Assembly: GCF_002119685.1 (NCBI RefSeq)
Contig: NZ_CP021108.1
Span: 2,046,001-2,110,000 of the forward strand
Direction: 5' to 3'
Origin: Bordetella genomosp. 8
GTDB taxonomy: Bacteria; Pseudomonadota; Gammaproteobacteria; Burkholderiales; Burkholderiaceae_B
Length of the DNA: 64,000 nucleotides
The translations under genes were made by a program, and so were the position numbers. The notes beneath the pieces were generated by a model. That model made no database searches. It was given only the letters and a program-made list of their open reading frames with translations, and was not told the origin of the DNA. Below are positions 16,597 through 25,576 of the stretch, one piece after another (the first letter of the stretch is position 1; each line of letters starts with the position of its first letter).

Positions 16597-18888
16597 ATGA
16601 CTACGATTCATAATCTTGGCTTTCCGCGCATCGGTGCGCAACGGGAACTGAAGCGCGCGGTGGAGGCCTATTGGGCCGGCAAGTCGTCGCTGGCGGAACT
16701 CGAGGAAACCGGCCGGGCCTTGCGCGCGCGGCATTGGCAGGTCCAGGCGGACGCGGGCGTGCACCTGATTCCGGTAGGCGATTTCGCGTGGTATGACCAT
16801 GTACTGGAATGGACCACGCTGCTGGGCGCCGTGCCGGCACGTTTCGGTCAGCAGGACGCCGCCCCGGTCACCCTGGATACCCTGTTCCGCATGGGGCGGG
16901 GCCGTGCGCCGACCGGAACGCCGGCCGCCGCCTGCGAAATGACCAAGTGGTTCGATACCAACTACCATTACATCGTTCCGGAGCTGACGCCGGCGCAGAC
17001 TTTCCGGATCGCCCGCGAATCCCTGTTCGAACAGATCCGCGAAGCCCAGCAGGCCGGTCATCGCGTCAAGCCGGTCATACCTGGCCCGCTGACCTGGCTG
17101 TGGCTGGGCAAGGGGGACGCGTACACCGGCCCGGGCGACGTCGCCAAGCTGGATCTGCTGGCGGGACTGATCCCGGTCTATATCGAAGTGCTGCGCCGTA
17201 TCGCCGAACTGGGCGTGGAGTGGGTACAGATCGACGAGCCCATCCTGGCGCTGGACCTGCCGACCGCCTGGCGCGATGCGTATGCGTCCAGCTATGCGCG
17301 CCTGTCGGGCGGTGCCTTGAAGCTGCTGGTGGCGACCTATTTCGACGGCCTCCAGGACAACCTGGCCACGGCTGCCGCATTGCCGGTCGCCGGCCTGCAT
17401 GTGGATCTGGTGCGCGCGCCGGAACAACTCGCACCGCTAATCGATGTCATCGGCTCGAAGATACTCTCGGCCGGGATCGTCAATGGGCGCAACATCTGGC
17501 GCACCGACCTGGATCTGGCGCTGAAGTCCCTGGCGCCCGCCAAGGCCGCCTTGGGCGAGCGTCTGTGGATTGCGCCGTCCTGCTCGCTGCTGCACGTGCC
17601 GGTGGATCTTGCCCATGAAACCGAATTGGACGACGAGCTGAAAAGCTGGCTGTCTTTCGCCGTGCAGAAGTTGGACGAGGTCCGCACGCTGGCGCTCGCC
17701 CTGGACGGCAGCCAGGAACCGGCGGTGCAGGAAGCCCTGCGGCTGCAACGTGCCGCGCTGGCCGATCGGGCGCGTTCGCCGCGCATCCATAATCCGGCCG
17801 TCGCCAAGCGCATGGCTGGTGCCGCGCAGGTGCAACGCGATCGGGCGCCGTTCCCGCAGCGCATCGTTCATCAGCAGGAAAAGCTGCGACTCCCGGCGTT
17901 TCCCACCACCACAATCGGCTCCTTCCCGCAGACCGCGGAAATCCGCGCGTTGCGGCGCGACTGGAAAGCCGGGGCCCTGGGCGATTCCGCCTATGAGACG
18001 GCGATCCGCAAGGAAATCGAGTCCGTCATCCGCTTCCAGGAGAGGGTCGGCCTGGACGTGCTGGTGCACGGCGAGCCCGAGCGCAACGACATGGTGGAGT
18101 ACTTCGGCGAATTGCTGGCGGGCTTCGCCTTCACCCGTAACGGGTGGGTACAGAGCTACGGATCGCGCTGCGTCAAGCCGCCCATCATTTTCGGCGACGT
18201 CGCGCGCCCGGCGCCCATGACGGTGGCCTGGTCGTCCTACGCGCAATCGCTGACGGACAAGCCGGTAAAGGGGATGTTGACCGGGCCGGTGACCATCCTG
18301 CAATGGTCGTTCGTGCGCGACGACCAGCCCCGCGAACAGACCTGCCGGCAACTGGCGCTGGCCTTGCGTGACGAGGTCGTCGACCTGGAAAAGGCCGGCA
18401 TACGCGTCATCCAGATCGATGAACCGGCGATCCGGGAAGGCCTGCCGCTGCGGCGCGCCGACTGGCAGGCCTACCTGGACTGGGCGGTGGACTGCTTCCG
18501 CCTGTCCACCGGCGGGGTGCAGGAGGACACGCAGATCCATACGCATATGTGCTATGCGGAGTTCAACGACATTATCGAATCCATCGCCGCGATGGACGCC
18601 GACGTCATCACCATCGAAACCTCCCGTTCCAATATGGAGCTGCTCAAGGCCTTCGAGGAATTCCGCTATCCGAACGATATCGGCCCGGGGGTCTATGACA
18701 TCCATTCGCCCAATGTGCCGGACGTCGACTGGATGGTCGGCCTGATGCGCAAGGCCGGGGGCCGGCTCCCCAAGGAAAGGTTGTGGGTGAATCCGGATTG
18801 TGGCCTGAAGACCCGCGCCTGGCCGGAAACCGAAGCCGCGCTGGTCAGCATGGTGGACGCCGCGCGGCAGTTGCGCGCGCAGGCCTGA
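16597..18888 (+). CDS. metE: Cobalamin-independent methionine synthase
   Basis: The protein is 763 residues from ATG 16597 ([19 protein letters not shown]), full MetE length. The N-terminal folate-type barrel carries [16 protein letters not shown]. The C-terminal catalytic barrel begins [19 protein letters not shown] and holds the zinc-ligand region THMCYAEF and the late NPDCGLKTR cysteine motif. It transfers a methyl group from methyltetrahydropteroyl-glutamate to homocysteine without B12. Divergent metR and its binding site point to MetR control. A strong terminator follows. Confidence 0.97.
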   Translation: MTTIHNLGFPRIGAQRELKRAVEAYWAGKSSLAELEETGRALRARHWQVQADAGVHLIPVGDFAWYDHVLEWTTLLGAVPARFGQQDAAPVTLDTLFRMGRGRAPTGTPAAACEMTKWFDTNYHYIVPELTPAQTFRIARESLFEQIREAQQAGHRVKPVIPGPLTWLWLGKGDAYTGPGDVAKLDLLAGLIPVYIEVLRRIAELGVEWVQIDEPILALDLPTAWRDAYASSYARLSGGALKLLVATYFDGLQDNLATAAALPVAGLHVDLVRAPEQLAPLIDVIGSKILSAGIVNGRNIWRTDLDLALKSLAPAKAALGERLWIAPSCSLLHVPVDLAHETELDDELKSWLSFAVQKLDEVRTLALALDGSQEPAVQEALRLQRAALADRARSPRIHNPAVAKRMAGAAQVQRDRAPFPQRIVHQQEKLRLPAFPTTTIGSFPQTAEIRALRRDWKAGALGDSAYETAIRKEIESVIRFQERVGLDVLVHGEPERNDMVEYFGELLAGFAFTRNGWVQSYGSRCVKPPIIFGDVARPAPMTVAWSSYAQSLTDKPVKGMLTGPVTILQWSFVRDDQPREQTCRQLALALRDEVVDLEKAGIRVIQIDEPAIREGLPLRRADWQAYLDWAVDCFRLSTGGVQEDTQIHTHMCYAEFNDIIESIAAMDADVITIETSRSNMELLKAFEEFRYPNDIGPGVYDIHSPNVPDVDWMVGLMRKAGGRLPKERLWVNPDCGLKTRAWPETEAALVSMVDAARQLRAQA

Positions 18889-18911
18889 TACCACCGTAGC
18901 CCGAGCGCCCT

Positions 18912-18951
18912 GGGGTCGGTTCTTCCCGCGGAAGACCGGCCCCGTTTTTTT
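18912..18951 (+). terminator. Intrinsic terminator of metE
   Basis: A GC-rich hairpin begins GGGGTCGG (18912) and closes CCGGCCCC (18943), with one G-T pair and a small bulge. It is followed by a run of seven T (18945-18951), 23 bases after the metE stop. Confidence 0.85.
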
Positions 18952-19015
18952 GAAGGTGGCCCGTGCGCTATACTTTGAAGGTTTTGTTGCCTTGCAGCAA
19001 CCCCACCGGATAAGC

Positions 19016-19612
19016 ATGCCTTTGCCACCGCCGCAAGTTCCCCGCAAGCCCTTGCACACGCGCTCGATACGCGTGCAGGGCTATGCGCGCGAGGACGGCC
19101 TGTGGGACATCGAAGCCGAGCTCATCGACGTCAAGGCCTATGACTTCGTCAAGCACGAAGGCGATACGCTGCGCGCCGGCGAGCCGGTGCATCATATGCA
19201 CCTGCGGATCACCATCGACGACGCCTATACCATCGTCGCCGCGCAGGCCGTGTACGACGCCGCGCCTTACGGCGATCATTGCACGGCCATCGAAGATGCC
19301 TACCGGGACCTGGTGGGCATGAATCTGGTCAAGGGCTTTCGCCAGCAAGTCAAGACGCGTTTCGGGCGCGTGGCGGGCTGTACCCACATGAGCGAACTGG
19401 CGCTGGTCCTGCCGACCGCGGCGGTGCAGACCATGGCGGGCAGGCGTCGCGAAAATCCCGACCCGGGCAAGCGGCCGTTCCAGCTGGACGGCTGCCATGC
19501 CCTCAGTACCGACGGGCCTGTGGTCCTCAAGTACTACCCCAAGTGGTATACCGGCGAAATTCCCGCCGAGGACGCCGCTTCCGATTCTTCTCTTTTTTCT
19601 CATACGACCTGA
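19016..19612 (+). CDS. DUF2889 domain protein
   Basis: The protein is 198 residues from ATG 19016. It begins with [28 protein letters not shown], followed by [16 protein letters not shown], a pattern typical of DUF2889 proteins, whose biochemical role is unknown. There are no membrane segments or signal peptide. Two possible metal-binding areas are visible: HHMH (about 60-63) and [14 protein letters not shown]. It stands 10 bases upstream of sucC and may be co-transcribed with it, though the functional link is unclear. Confidence 0.82.
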   Translation: MPLPPPQVPRKPLHTRSIRVQGYAREDGLWDIEAELIDVKAYDFVKHEGDTLRAGEPVHHMHLRITIDDAYTIVAAQAVYDAAPYGDHCTAIEDAYRDLVGMNLVKGFRQQVKTRFGRVAGCTHMSELALVLPTAAVQTMAGRRRENPDPGKRPFQLDGCHALSTDGPVVLKYYPKWYTGEIPAEDAASDSSLFSHTT

Positions 19613-19622
19613 CAGGTAACAC

Positions 19623-20783
19623 ATGAAAATCCACGAGTATCAAGGCAAGGAACTGCTGAAGAAATTTGGCGTGACCGTGCCGCGCGGTATTCCCGCCTTC
19701 TCCGTCGAAGAAGCCGTTAGCGCGGCGGAAAAACTGGGCGGACCTGTCTGGGTCGTGAAGGCGCAAATCCACGCGGGCGGTCGCGGCAAGGGCGGCGGCG
19801 TCAAGCTGGCCCGCTCCATCGAAGAGGTGCGCAAGCTGTCCAGCGAAATCCTGGGTATGCAGTTGAAGACGCACCAGACCGGTCCGGAAGGCCAGAAGGT
19901 CAACCGCCTGTACATCGAGGAAGGCGCCGACATCCAGAAGGAATACTACGTGTCGCTGGTCACCGACCGCGCCACGCAGAAGGTCGCCCTGATCGCTTCC
20001 AGCGAAGGCGGCATGGACATCGAGGAAGTCGCTCATTCCTCGCCCGAGAAAATCATCACGGAATACATCGACCCGCTGGTCGGCGTGACCGCCGAGCAGG
20101 CCAAGAAGGTGTGCGCCGCCATCGGCATGCCGGCCGACTCCACCGCCCAGACCGTGGACCTGTTCCAGAAGCTCTACACCTGCTACATGGAAACGGATGC
20201 CTCGCTGGTCGAGATCAATCCCCTGAACCGCGACAGCAAGGGCAACATCATCGCCCTGGACGCCAAGTTCAACTTCGATCCGAACGCGCTGTTCCGCCAT
20301 CCGGAAATCGTCGCCTACCGCGACCTGGATGAAGAAGATCCCGCCGAAATCGAAGCCAGCAAATTCGACCTGGCCTACATCCAGCTGGACGGCAACATCG
20401 GCTGCCTGGTGAACGGCGCCGGCCTGGCCATGGCCACGATGGACACCATCAAGCTGTTCGGCGGCGAGCCGGCCAACTTCCTGGACGTCGGTGGCGGCGC
20501 CACGGCGGAAAAGGTGACCGAGGCCTTCAAGATCATGCTCAAGAACAAGAGCGTGAAGGCCATCCTGGTCAACATCTTCGGCGGCATCATGCGCTGCGAC
20601 GTGATCGCCGAAGGCGTCATGACCGCCTGCAAGGCCGTCAACCTGAACGTTCCGCTGGTCGTCCGCATGAAGGGCACCAACGAAGAACTCGGCAAGAAGA
20701 TGCTGGCCGAGTCCGGACTGCCCATCATCAGCGCCGACACCATGGCCGAAGCGGCCACCAAAGTCGTTGCCGCCGTCAAATAA
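19623..20783 (+). CDS. sucC: Succinate-CoA ligase (ADP-forming) beta subunit
   Basis: The protein is 386 residues. It begins [17 protein letters not shown], the universal SucC start, has the ATP-grasp region ([20 protein letters not shown]) and the C-terminal CoA-ligase fold with [16 protein letters not shown] and [13 protein letters not shown]. With SucD it forms succinate, ATP and CoA from succinyl-CoA in the TCA cycle. sucD follows after 23 bases. The length and all core motifs are normal. Confidence 0.97.
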   Translation: MKIHEYQGKELLKKFGVTVPRGIPAFSVEEAVSAAEKLGGPVWVVKAQIHAGGRGKGGGVKLARSIEEVRKLSSEILGMQLKTHQTGPEGQKVNRLYIEEGADIQKEYYVSLVTDRATQKVALIASSEGGMDIEEVAHSSPEKIITEYIDPLVGVTAEQAKKVCAAIGMPADSTAQTVDLFQKLYTCYMETDASLVEINPLNRDSKGNIIALDAKFNFDPNALFRHPEIVAYRDLDEEDPAEIEASKFDLAYIQLDGNIGCLVNGAGLAMATMDTIKLFGGEPANFLDVGGGATAEKVTEAFKIMLKNKSVKAILVNIFGGIMRCDVIAEGVMTACKAVNLNVPLVVRMKGTNEELGKKMLAESGLPIISADTMAEAATKVVAAVK

Positions 20784-20806
20784 GAGTTATTGCCAAGGAT
20801 TCATAA

Positions 20807-21688
20807 ATGTCGATCTTGATCAACAAGGACACTAAAGTCATCACCCAGGGCATCACGGGCAAGACGGGGCAATTCCATACCCGCATGTGCCGTGACTACG
20901 CCAATGGCAAGGCCGCCTTCGTGGCCGGCGTGAACCCCAAGAAGGCGGGTGAGGACTTCGAAGGCATTCCCATCTACGCTTCGGTCAAGGAAGCCAAGGC
21001 CGATACCGGCGCGACCGTTTCGGTGATCTACGTGCCGCCCGCGGGCGCCGCCGCCGCGATCTGGGAAGCCGTGGAAGCCGAGCTGGACCTGGCCATCTGC
21101 ATCACCGAAGGCATCCCCGTCCGCGACATGCTGGAAGTGCGCAACCGCATGAAGCAGAAGGGCAGCAAGACCCTGCTGCTGGGTCCGAACTGCCCCGGCC
21201 TGATCACGCCGGACGAAATCAAGATCGGGATCATGCCCGGCCACATCCACCGCAAGGGCCGCATCGGCATCGTCAGCCGTTCCGGCACGCTGACCTACGA
21301 AGCCGTCGCCCAAGTGACCGAACTGGGCCTGGGCCAGTCGAGCGCCGTCGGTATCGGTGGCGACCCGATCAACGGCCTGAAGCACATCGACGTGCTGAAG
21401 CTGTTCAATGACGATCCCGAAACCGATGCCGTCATCATGATCGGCGAAATCGGCGGTCCGGACGAAGTTGCCGCCGCCGAGTGGGCCAAGGACAACATGA
21501 AGAAGCCGGTGGTCGGCTTCATCGCCGGCGTTACGGCGCCCCCCGGAAAGCGCATGGGCCACGCCGGCGCGCTGATTTCCGGTGGCGCCGACACGGCGGA
21601 CGCCAAGCTGGAAGTCATGGAAGCCTGCGGCATCCGTACCACGCGCAACCCGTCCGAGATGGGCAAGCTGCTGAAGTCGGTGCTGTAA
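20807..21688 (+). CDS. sucD: Succinate-CoA ligase (ADP-forming) alpha subunit
   Basis: The protein is 293 residues beginning MSILINKDTKVITQGITGKTG, the CoA-binding Rossmann start. The phospho-histidine is in GHAGALI near the C-terminus (about residue 249), and LGPNCPGLITPDE is the usual mid-protein motif. It pairs with SucC and is co-transcribed with it. A strong terminator follows. Confidence 0.97.
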   Translation: MSILINKDTKVITQGITGKTGQFHTRMCRDYANGKAAFVAGVNPKKAGEDFEGIPIYASVKEAKADTGATVSVIYVPPAGAAAAIWEAVEAELDLAICITEGIPVRDMLEVRNRMKQKGSKTLLLGPNCPGLITPDEIKIGIMPGHIHRKGRIGIVSRSGTLTYEAVAQVTELGLGQSSAVGIGGDPINGLKHIDVLKLFNDDPETDAVIMIGEIGGPDEVAAAEWAKDNMKKPVVGFIAGVTAPPGKRMGHAGALISGGADTADAKLEVMEACGIRTTRNPSEMGKLLKSVL

Positions 21689-21740
21689 ACGTCGCCTGCA
21701 AACCGGGTGGGTGATCCGCCGGATCGCCCTCACGCATGGA

Positions 21741-21768
21741 AAAACCCGCCAGCCGGCGGGTTTTTTCT
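21741..21768 (+). terminator. Intrinsic terminator of sucCD
   Basis: A 10-bp stem AAAACCCGCC / GGCGGGTTTT with a 4-base loop is followed by TTTTTTCTTTT. It lies about 50 bases after the sucD stop. Confidence 0.93.
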
Positions 21769-21795
21769 TTTCAGCTCCAGATCGAACACGCTCTT

Positions 21796-21872
21796 TTCCG
21801 CAAAAATTCAGTTTTGATTCAGAATAAGTTCAGTTTAAGGTCAGAATATATTCAGTTAAAATTCAGTTATAA
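21796..21872. repeat. Direct-repeat array with exact 11-bp period (TTCAG-N6)
   Basis: TTCAG occurs at 21807, 21818, 21829, 21851 and 21862, with GTCAG at 21840 and a one-mismatch TTCCG at 21796. The steps are exactly 11 bases, so six or seven units lie on one face of the helix. The 6-base spacers are almost pure A/T (for example TTTTGA, AATAAG, TTAAAA). This very AT-rich island stands out in GC-rich DNA. Tandem sites with an 11-bp step are the arrangement bound by OmpR/PhoB-class regulators, so this is probably a control region for the downstream terC genes. The binding factor is unknown. Confidence 0.75.
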
Positions 21873-21966
21873 GAAAGCTTATTGAAGGGTTAAGGATTAC
21901 GGGCGGCGGATGAGCTGCGAACCTGACAAAAAACCTCCGAAATTCCGTCAGAAATCCGACAATAAG

Positions 21967-21995
21967 CTGAATGTTTGATATTGCCTCGATATAAT
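21967..21995 (+). promoter_or_regulatory. Candidate sigma-70 promoter ahead of terC
   Basis: A perfect -10 element TATAAT (21990-21995) has a weak -35 (CTGAAT, 21967-21972) with a 17-base spacer. It would give a 5' leader of about 100 bases before the first terC gene. The weak -35 fits dependence on an activator, possibly bound at the repeat array that ends 95 bases upstream. The remainder of the 418-base gap (21689-22106) shows no gene. Confidence 0.5.
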
Positions 21996-22106
21996 GTCCA
22001 GCGTTCCCCACGATAAATAAACACCAGCGTAAGACGGTCTCCCCGACTGTCCCGCGGCGATGGGGTTCGGCTTTTTCAAACCATTCTGGGATCGAGGACG
22101 AGGGGT

Positions 22107-22832
22107 ATGGAATTAACACAAGCCGCTTTCTGGCTCGCGCTTCTGCAAATCATCTGGGTCAATATTCTGCTGTCCGGCGATAACGCCGTGGTGATCGCGC
22201 TGGCGGCCCGTTCGCTCCCGCCCGCCCAGCAGAAAAAAGCCATCGTCATCGGTTCCGCCGCGGCGATCATCATGCGTATCGTGTTGACGCTGGTGGCCGC
22301 CAAGCTGCTGCTGTTGCCGTGGCTGAAGCTGATCGGCGCCGTGCTCCTGGTGTACATCGGCGTATCGCTGCTGAAGCCGGAGGAAGAAGACGATGGCTCG
22401 GCCAAGTCGCATGGCAACCTGCTTTCCGCCATCCGTACCATCATGATCGCCGACCTGGTGATGAGCCTGGACAACGTGGTCGCGGTCGCCGCGGCGGCGA
22501 TGGGCGACACCACGCTGCTGGTCGTCGGCCTTGCCATCAGCATCCCGCTGGTCATCTTCGGCAGCACGCTGCTCCTGAAAGTGATCGAGCGCTTCCCCGT
22601 GATCGTCTGGGTGGGGGCGGCCTTGCTGGGCTTCATCGCCGGGGAATTGCTGGTTGGCGATCCCGCGCTGCACGATTCGGTCCTGCGCCTGGATGCCGCG
22701 CTGGGGACGACCGAGCATAATCTCGCCTTGATGGCGGGGGCGTGCGGGGCGATCCTGGTACTCATCCTTGGCAAGGTGATGGCGGCGCGCCATAATCCTG
22801 ACAAAAATCTTAATCGTCCGGAGCAAATCTGA
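22107..22832 (+). CDS. TerC family integral membrane protein (first copy)
   Basis: The protein is 241 residues with about seven membrane segments. The first segment contains NILLSGDNAVVIALAAR and a later one DLVMSLDNVVAVAAAA. These two acidic, asparagine-containing motifs are the signature of the TerC/Alx/YjbE family, which exports manganese or supports tellurite resistance and metallation of exported proteins. A polar PEEEDDGSAKSHG loop lies between segments 3 and 4. Its paralogue follows at 22955. No yybP-ykoY manganese riboswitch was recognised in the leader. Confidence 0.9.
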   Translation: MELTQAAFWLALLQIIWVNILLSGDNAVVIALAARSLPPAQQKKAIVIGSAAAIIMRIVLTLVAAKLLLLPWLKLIGAVLLVYIGVSLLKPEEEDDGSAKSHGNLLSAIRTIMIADLVMSLDNVVAVAAAAMGDTTLLVVGLAISIPLVIFGSTLLLKVIERFPVIVWVGAALLGFIAGELLVGDPALHDSVLRLDAALGTTEHNLALMAGACGAILVLILGKVMAARHNPDKNLNRPEQI

Positions 22833-22954
22833 CTTAAAGCTGAATTACAATCCCCGCTCAGGGCCGATGCCCGCCGCCGCGCTTGCCGCTGGCGCGCGGG
22901 CAAAGCTTTTGCTGCAATCGGCCAGGATCAAAATCATGTTGTGGGGGTTGTGAC

Positions 22955-23674
22955 GTGCTTGAATTCTTCCAGACGCTCAGTTGGGCGGCCGTTTTCCAGA
23001 TCATCCTGATCGACATCTTGCTGGGCGGGGACAATGCCGTCGTCATCGCCCTGGCGTGCCGGAACCTGGCGCCCAAGCAACGGATGCAGGGCATCCTGTG
23101 GGGCACCGCCGGCGCCATCCTCTTGCGCGTGGTGCTGATCGCCTTTGCGCTCACCCTGTTGAATATTCCCTTCCTGAAGGTGGTCGGGGGCGCACTGCTG
23201 GTGTGGATCGGCGTCAAGCTGCTGATGCCGGAAGACGGCTCACACGACAAGATCAAGGGTGGGGGGTCGATCGTGGCGGCCATCAAGACCATCATCGTGG
23301 CGGACTTCGTCATGAGCCTGGACAACGTCATCGCGATCGCCGGCGCGGCCCAGAATGCGGATCCGGGCCATCAGATCGGCCTGGTCGTGTTCGGCTTGCT
23401 GGTCAGCGTGCCCATCATCATCTGGGGCTCGACCCTGGTGCTGAAGCTGATCGACCGCTATCCGGTGGTCGTCATGTTCGGCGCGGGCCTGCTGGGCTGG
23501 ATCGCCGGCGGCATGATCGTCACCGACGTGGTTGTCGAAGGTCAATTCGGGCCGCAACCGGCTATGGTTAAATTGGGCGCTGAAATCATCGGCGCGCTGC
23601 TCGTCGTTCTCTTGGGACGGTGGCTGGCAAGCCGCAAAGTCGTCTCCAAGGAATCCTTGCATGAGTCTGCGTAA
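22955..23674 (+). CDS. TerC family integral membrane protein (second copy)
   Basis: The protein is 239 residues from GTG 22955 with a G-rich site just upstream; a longer frame upstream lacks a better start and would add a cysteine-rich non-family segment. The TerC motifs are present (DILLGGDNAVVIALACR and DFVMSLDNVIAIAGAA), followed by further membrane segments. It lies 122 bases after the first copy and is clearly a divergent paralogue. Both likely move Mn2+ or a related ion. Its last 14 bases overlap the start of the pilin-like microprotein gene. Confidence 0.9.
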   Translation: MLEFFQTLSWAAVFQIILIDILLGGDNAVVIALACRNLAPKQRMQGILWGTAGAILLRVVLIAFALTLLNIPFLKVVGGALLVWIGVKLLMPEDGSHDKIKGGGSIVAAIKTIIVADFVMSLDNVIAIAGAAQNADPGHQIGLVVFGLLVSVPIIIWGSTLVLKLIDRYPVVVMFGAGLLGWIAGGMIVTDVVVEGQFGPQPAMVKLGAEIIGALLVVLLGRWLASRKVVSKESLHESA

Positions 23675-23783
23675 AACCGGTAAATCACAGCAATCCGAAA
23701 CAGGCCTGAGCCTGCTCCAAGGCCTGTTCATCCTTGCCGTGCTGGGCGTGATCGTCACAGTGGCCGCTGCCCATTTCGCCTGA
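23661..23783 (+). CDS. 40-residue membrane microprotein with pilin-like N-terminal helix
   Basis: The frame starts at ATG 23661 behind AAGGAAT and overlaps the end of the second terC gene, which suggests coupled translation. After a polar KTGKSQQSE lead, the sequence [18 protein letters not shown] follows the pattern of a type IV prepilin N-terminus (G, then a hydrophobic helix), but with Gln in place of the usual Glu5. Nothing follows the helix except TVAAAHFA. It is probably a single-span small membrane protein, ending 10 bases before hemC. The function is unknown. Confidence 0.6.
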   Translation: MSLRKTGKSQQSETGLSLLQGLFILAVLGVIVTVAAAHFA

Positions 23784-23793
23784 GCAAGCCACT

Positions 23794-24729
23794 GTGTCGC
23801 AACCCAGTCGTTTGATCATCGCCACCCGGGCAAGCCGGCTGGCGATCTGGCAGGCGGAGCATGTGCGCGACCGCCTTGCCGCGCTGTACCCGGCTTGTTC
23901 GGTGGAGCTCCTGGAGCTGACCACGCGGGGCGACCAGATCCTTGACCGCACGCTCTCCAAGGTGGGCGGCAAGGGCTTGTTCGTCAAGGAGCTGGAAAAC
24001 GCGTTGCTGGACGGCCGCGCGGACCTGGCGGTGCACTCCCTGAAGGACGTGCCGATCGACCTCCAGGCGCCATTCGAACTCTGCACGGTGCTCGAACGGG
24101 GCGATCCCCGCGACGCCCTGGTCTCCAATCGCTACGCCTCGCTGGCCGAATTGCCGGACGGTGCCGTGGTGGGAACGTCCAGCCTGCGCCGCGAATCGCT
24201 GATCCGCGAACGTCATCCGAATCTCGTGGTGCAGCCCTTGCGCGGCAATCTGGATACGCGCCTGGCCAAGCTGGATGCCGGCGGCTATGACGCCATCGTC
24301 CTGGCCGCGGCCGGCCTGGAGCGCCTGGGGCTGGCGGGCCGCATACGGGCCTTGCTGGAAGTGGAAGAAAGCCTGCCCGCCGCGGGGCAGGGGGCGTTAG
24401 GCATCGAAATCCATCAGGATCGCAAAGAGTTGCGGGATTGGCTGGCGCCGCTGGCGTGCGCCAGAACCACGGCTTGCGCGAACGCCGAAAGAGCGGTTTC
24501 GCGGGTCTTGGGCGGCTCCTGCCAGGTACCGCTGGCCGCCTACGCCACGGTGGATGGGGATACGCTGCATCTGCGCGCGATGGTGTCCTCGGTCGATGGG
24601 CGACGCATGCTGCGCGCCGAAGCGTCGGGCCCTGTTGCGCAGGCAGAGAGCATCGGCTCCGCGGCGGCGCGCGAACTGCTGGACCAAGGCGCCGACATCA
24701 TCCTGGCCGAACTGTCGGCACCGGGTTGA
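23794..24729 (+). CDS. hemC: Hydroxymethylbilane synthase (porphobilinogen deaminase)
   Basis: The protein is 311 residues from a GTG at 23794 (then TCG CAA CCC). It has the dipyrromethane-cofactor loop [11 protein letters not shown], with the cofactor cysteine at about residue 240, and [26 protein letters not shown] near the N-terminus. It joins four porphobilinogens to hydroxymethylbilane. It begins the hemC-hemD-hemX-hemY cluster, where the next gene starts after 15 bases. Confidence 0.96.
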   Translation: MSQPSRLIIATRASRLAIWQAEHVRDRLAALYPACSVELLELTTRGDQILDRTLSKVGGKGLFVKELENALLDGRADLAVHSLKDVPIDLQAPFELCTVLERGDPRDALVSNRYASLAELPDGAVVGTSSLRRESLIRERHPNLVVQPLRGNLDTRLAKLDAGGYDAIVLAAAGLERLGLAGRIRALLEVEESLPAAGQGALGIEIHQDRKELRDWLAPLACARTTACANAERAVSRVLGGSCQVPLAAYATVDGDTLHLRAMVSSVDGRRMLRAEASGPVAQAESIGSAAARELLDQGADIILAELSAPG

Positions 24730-24744
24730 AGCGGCGGAGCCCCC

Positions 24745-25539
24745 GTGCAGGCCAGCGAAACGCGGATCGCCATACTGACGCGTCCTCCGGGGCGTAACGA
24801 AAACCTGGCGGCACGCCTGGAAGCGGCGGGGTGGGAAGTGCGCACCTGGCCGGCGCTGGACATAGAGCCATTGCCGTCCGGGGCGGCAGGCATCCCGCTC
24901 CCCCGCGACTTCGACCTGGCGGTGTTCGTCAGTGGCAATGCGGCCGCTCAGTATCTGGACCAATTGCGCGCGCTGGGACTGGGCGCCTGGCCGCCCTCGT
25001 GCGTCATAGGCGCCGTCGGTCCCGCCACCGCCGCGCGCCTGCGCGACTCTGGCAGCCTGGATGGCTCATGCGAGATCGTGCACCCGACGGTGGATGCGCC
25101 GCGCCACGATTCCGAAGCATTGTGGGATCTGCTGGCCGCGCGCGGGCCCATCCCGCGCCGAGTGCTGCTGGTACGCGGTACGGCGGGGCGTGACTGGCTG
25201 GCGGAGCAACTGCGCGGCCAGGGCGCCGACGTCCACGCCCACGCCGTCTACCGGCGCGTGCCGGTGCGCTGGGACGCCGACGCGCTGGCGCAGCTGCGGC
25301 GCTGGACGGTCGCCGGCTGCCATCCTTCCTGGCTGCTGACCAGCGGCGCCAGTGTCGAGGCCGTGCGCGCGAATGTCGACCGGGGCGCGTCGCCGGCGTG
25401 GTGGCAGGAGTGCCGGTTCGTCCTGACCCATCCCCGCCTGGTTGAGCTGCTGGGCCTCCCGCCCGCGCGGGCGACAACGTCGGTCCGCTTGTGCGCGCCG
25501 GCGGATGATGCCATCTTTGATGCTTTTGTTTCCGGTTGA
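24745..25539 (+). CDS. hemD: Uroporphyrinogen-III synthase
   Basis: The protein is 264 residues from a GTG at 24745. It shows the HemD two-domain pattern: ILTRPPGRNENLAARLEAAGWEV at the start, FDLAVFVSGNAAAQYLDQL, and VLLVRGTAGRDWLAEQLRGQGADV in the second domain. HemD proteins diverge strongly, so position after hemC is important supporting evidence. It closes hydroxymethylbilane with inversion of ring D. hemX starts 37 bases later. Confidence 0.9.
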   Translation: MQASETRIAILTRPPGRNENLAARLEAAGWEVRTWPALDIEPLPSGAAGIPLPRDFDLAVFVSGNAAAQYLDQLRALGLGAWPPSCVIGAVGPATAARLRDSGSLDGSCEIVHPTVDAPRHDSEALWDLLAARGPIPRRVLLVRGTAGRDWLAEQLRGQGADVHAHAVYRRVPVRWDADALAQLRRWTVAGCHPSWLLTSGASVEAVRANVDRGASPAWWQECRFVLTHPRLVELLGLPPARATTSVRLCAPADDAIFDAFVSG

Positions 25540-25576
25540 GTCATCGTTTCGCATTCGTACCGAATACAATCGCCTC

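Noticed and set aside
17437..19059. A 540-codon minus-strand frame opposite metE
   Set aside because: It is antisense to metE and crosses the metE terminator; composition typical of a shadow frame.
21996..22106. A yybP-ykoY (Mn2+) riboswitch in the terC leader
   Set aside because: TerC genes often carry this element, but the conserved GGGGAGTA-type and paired-loop features were not found in the leader.
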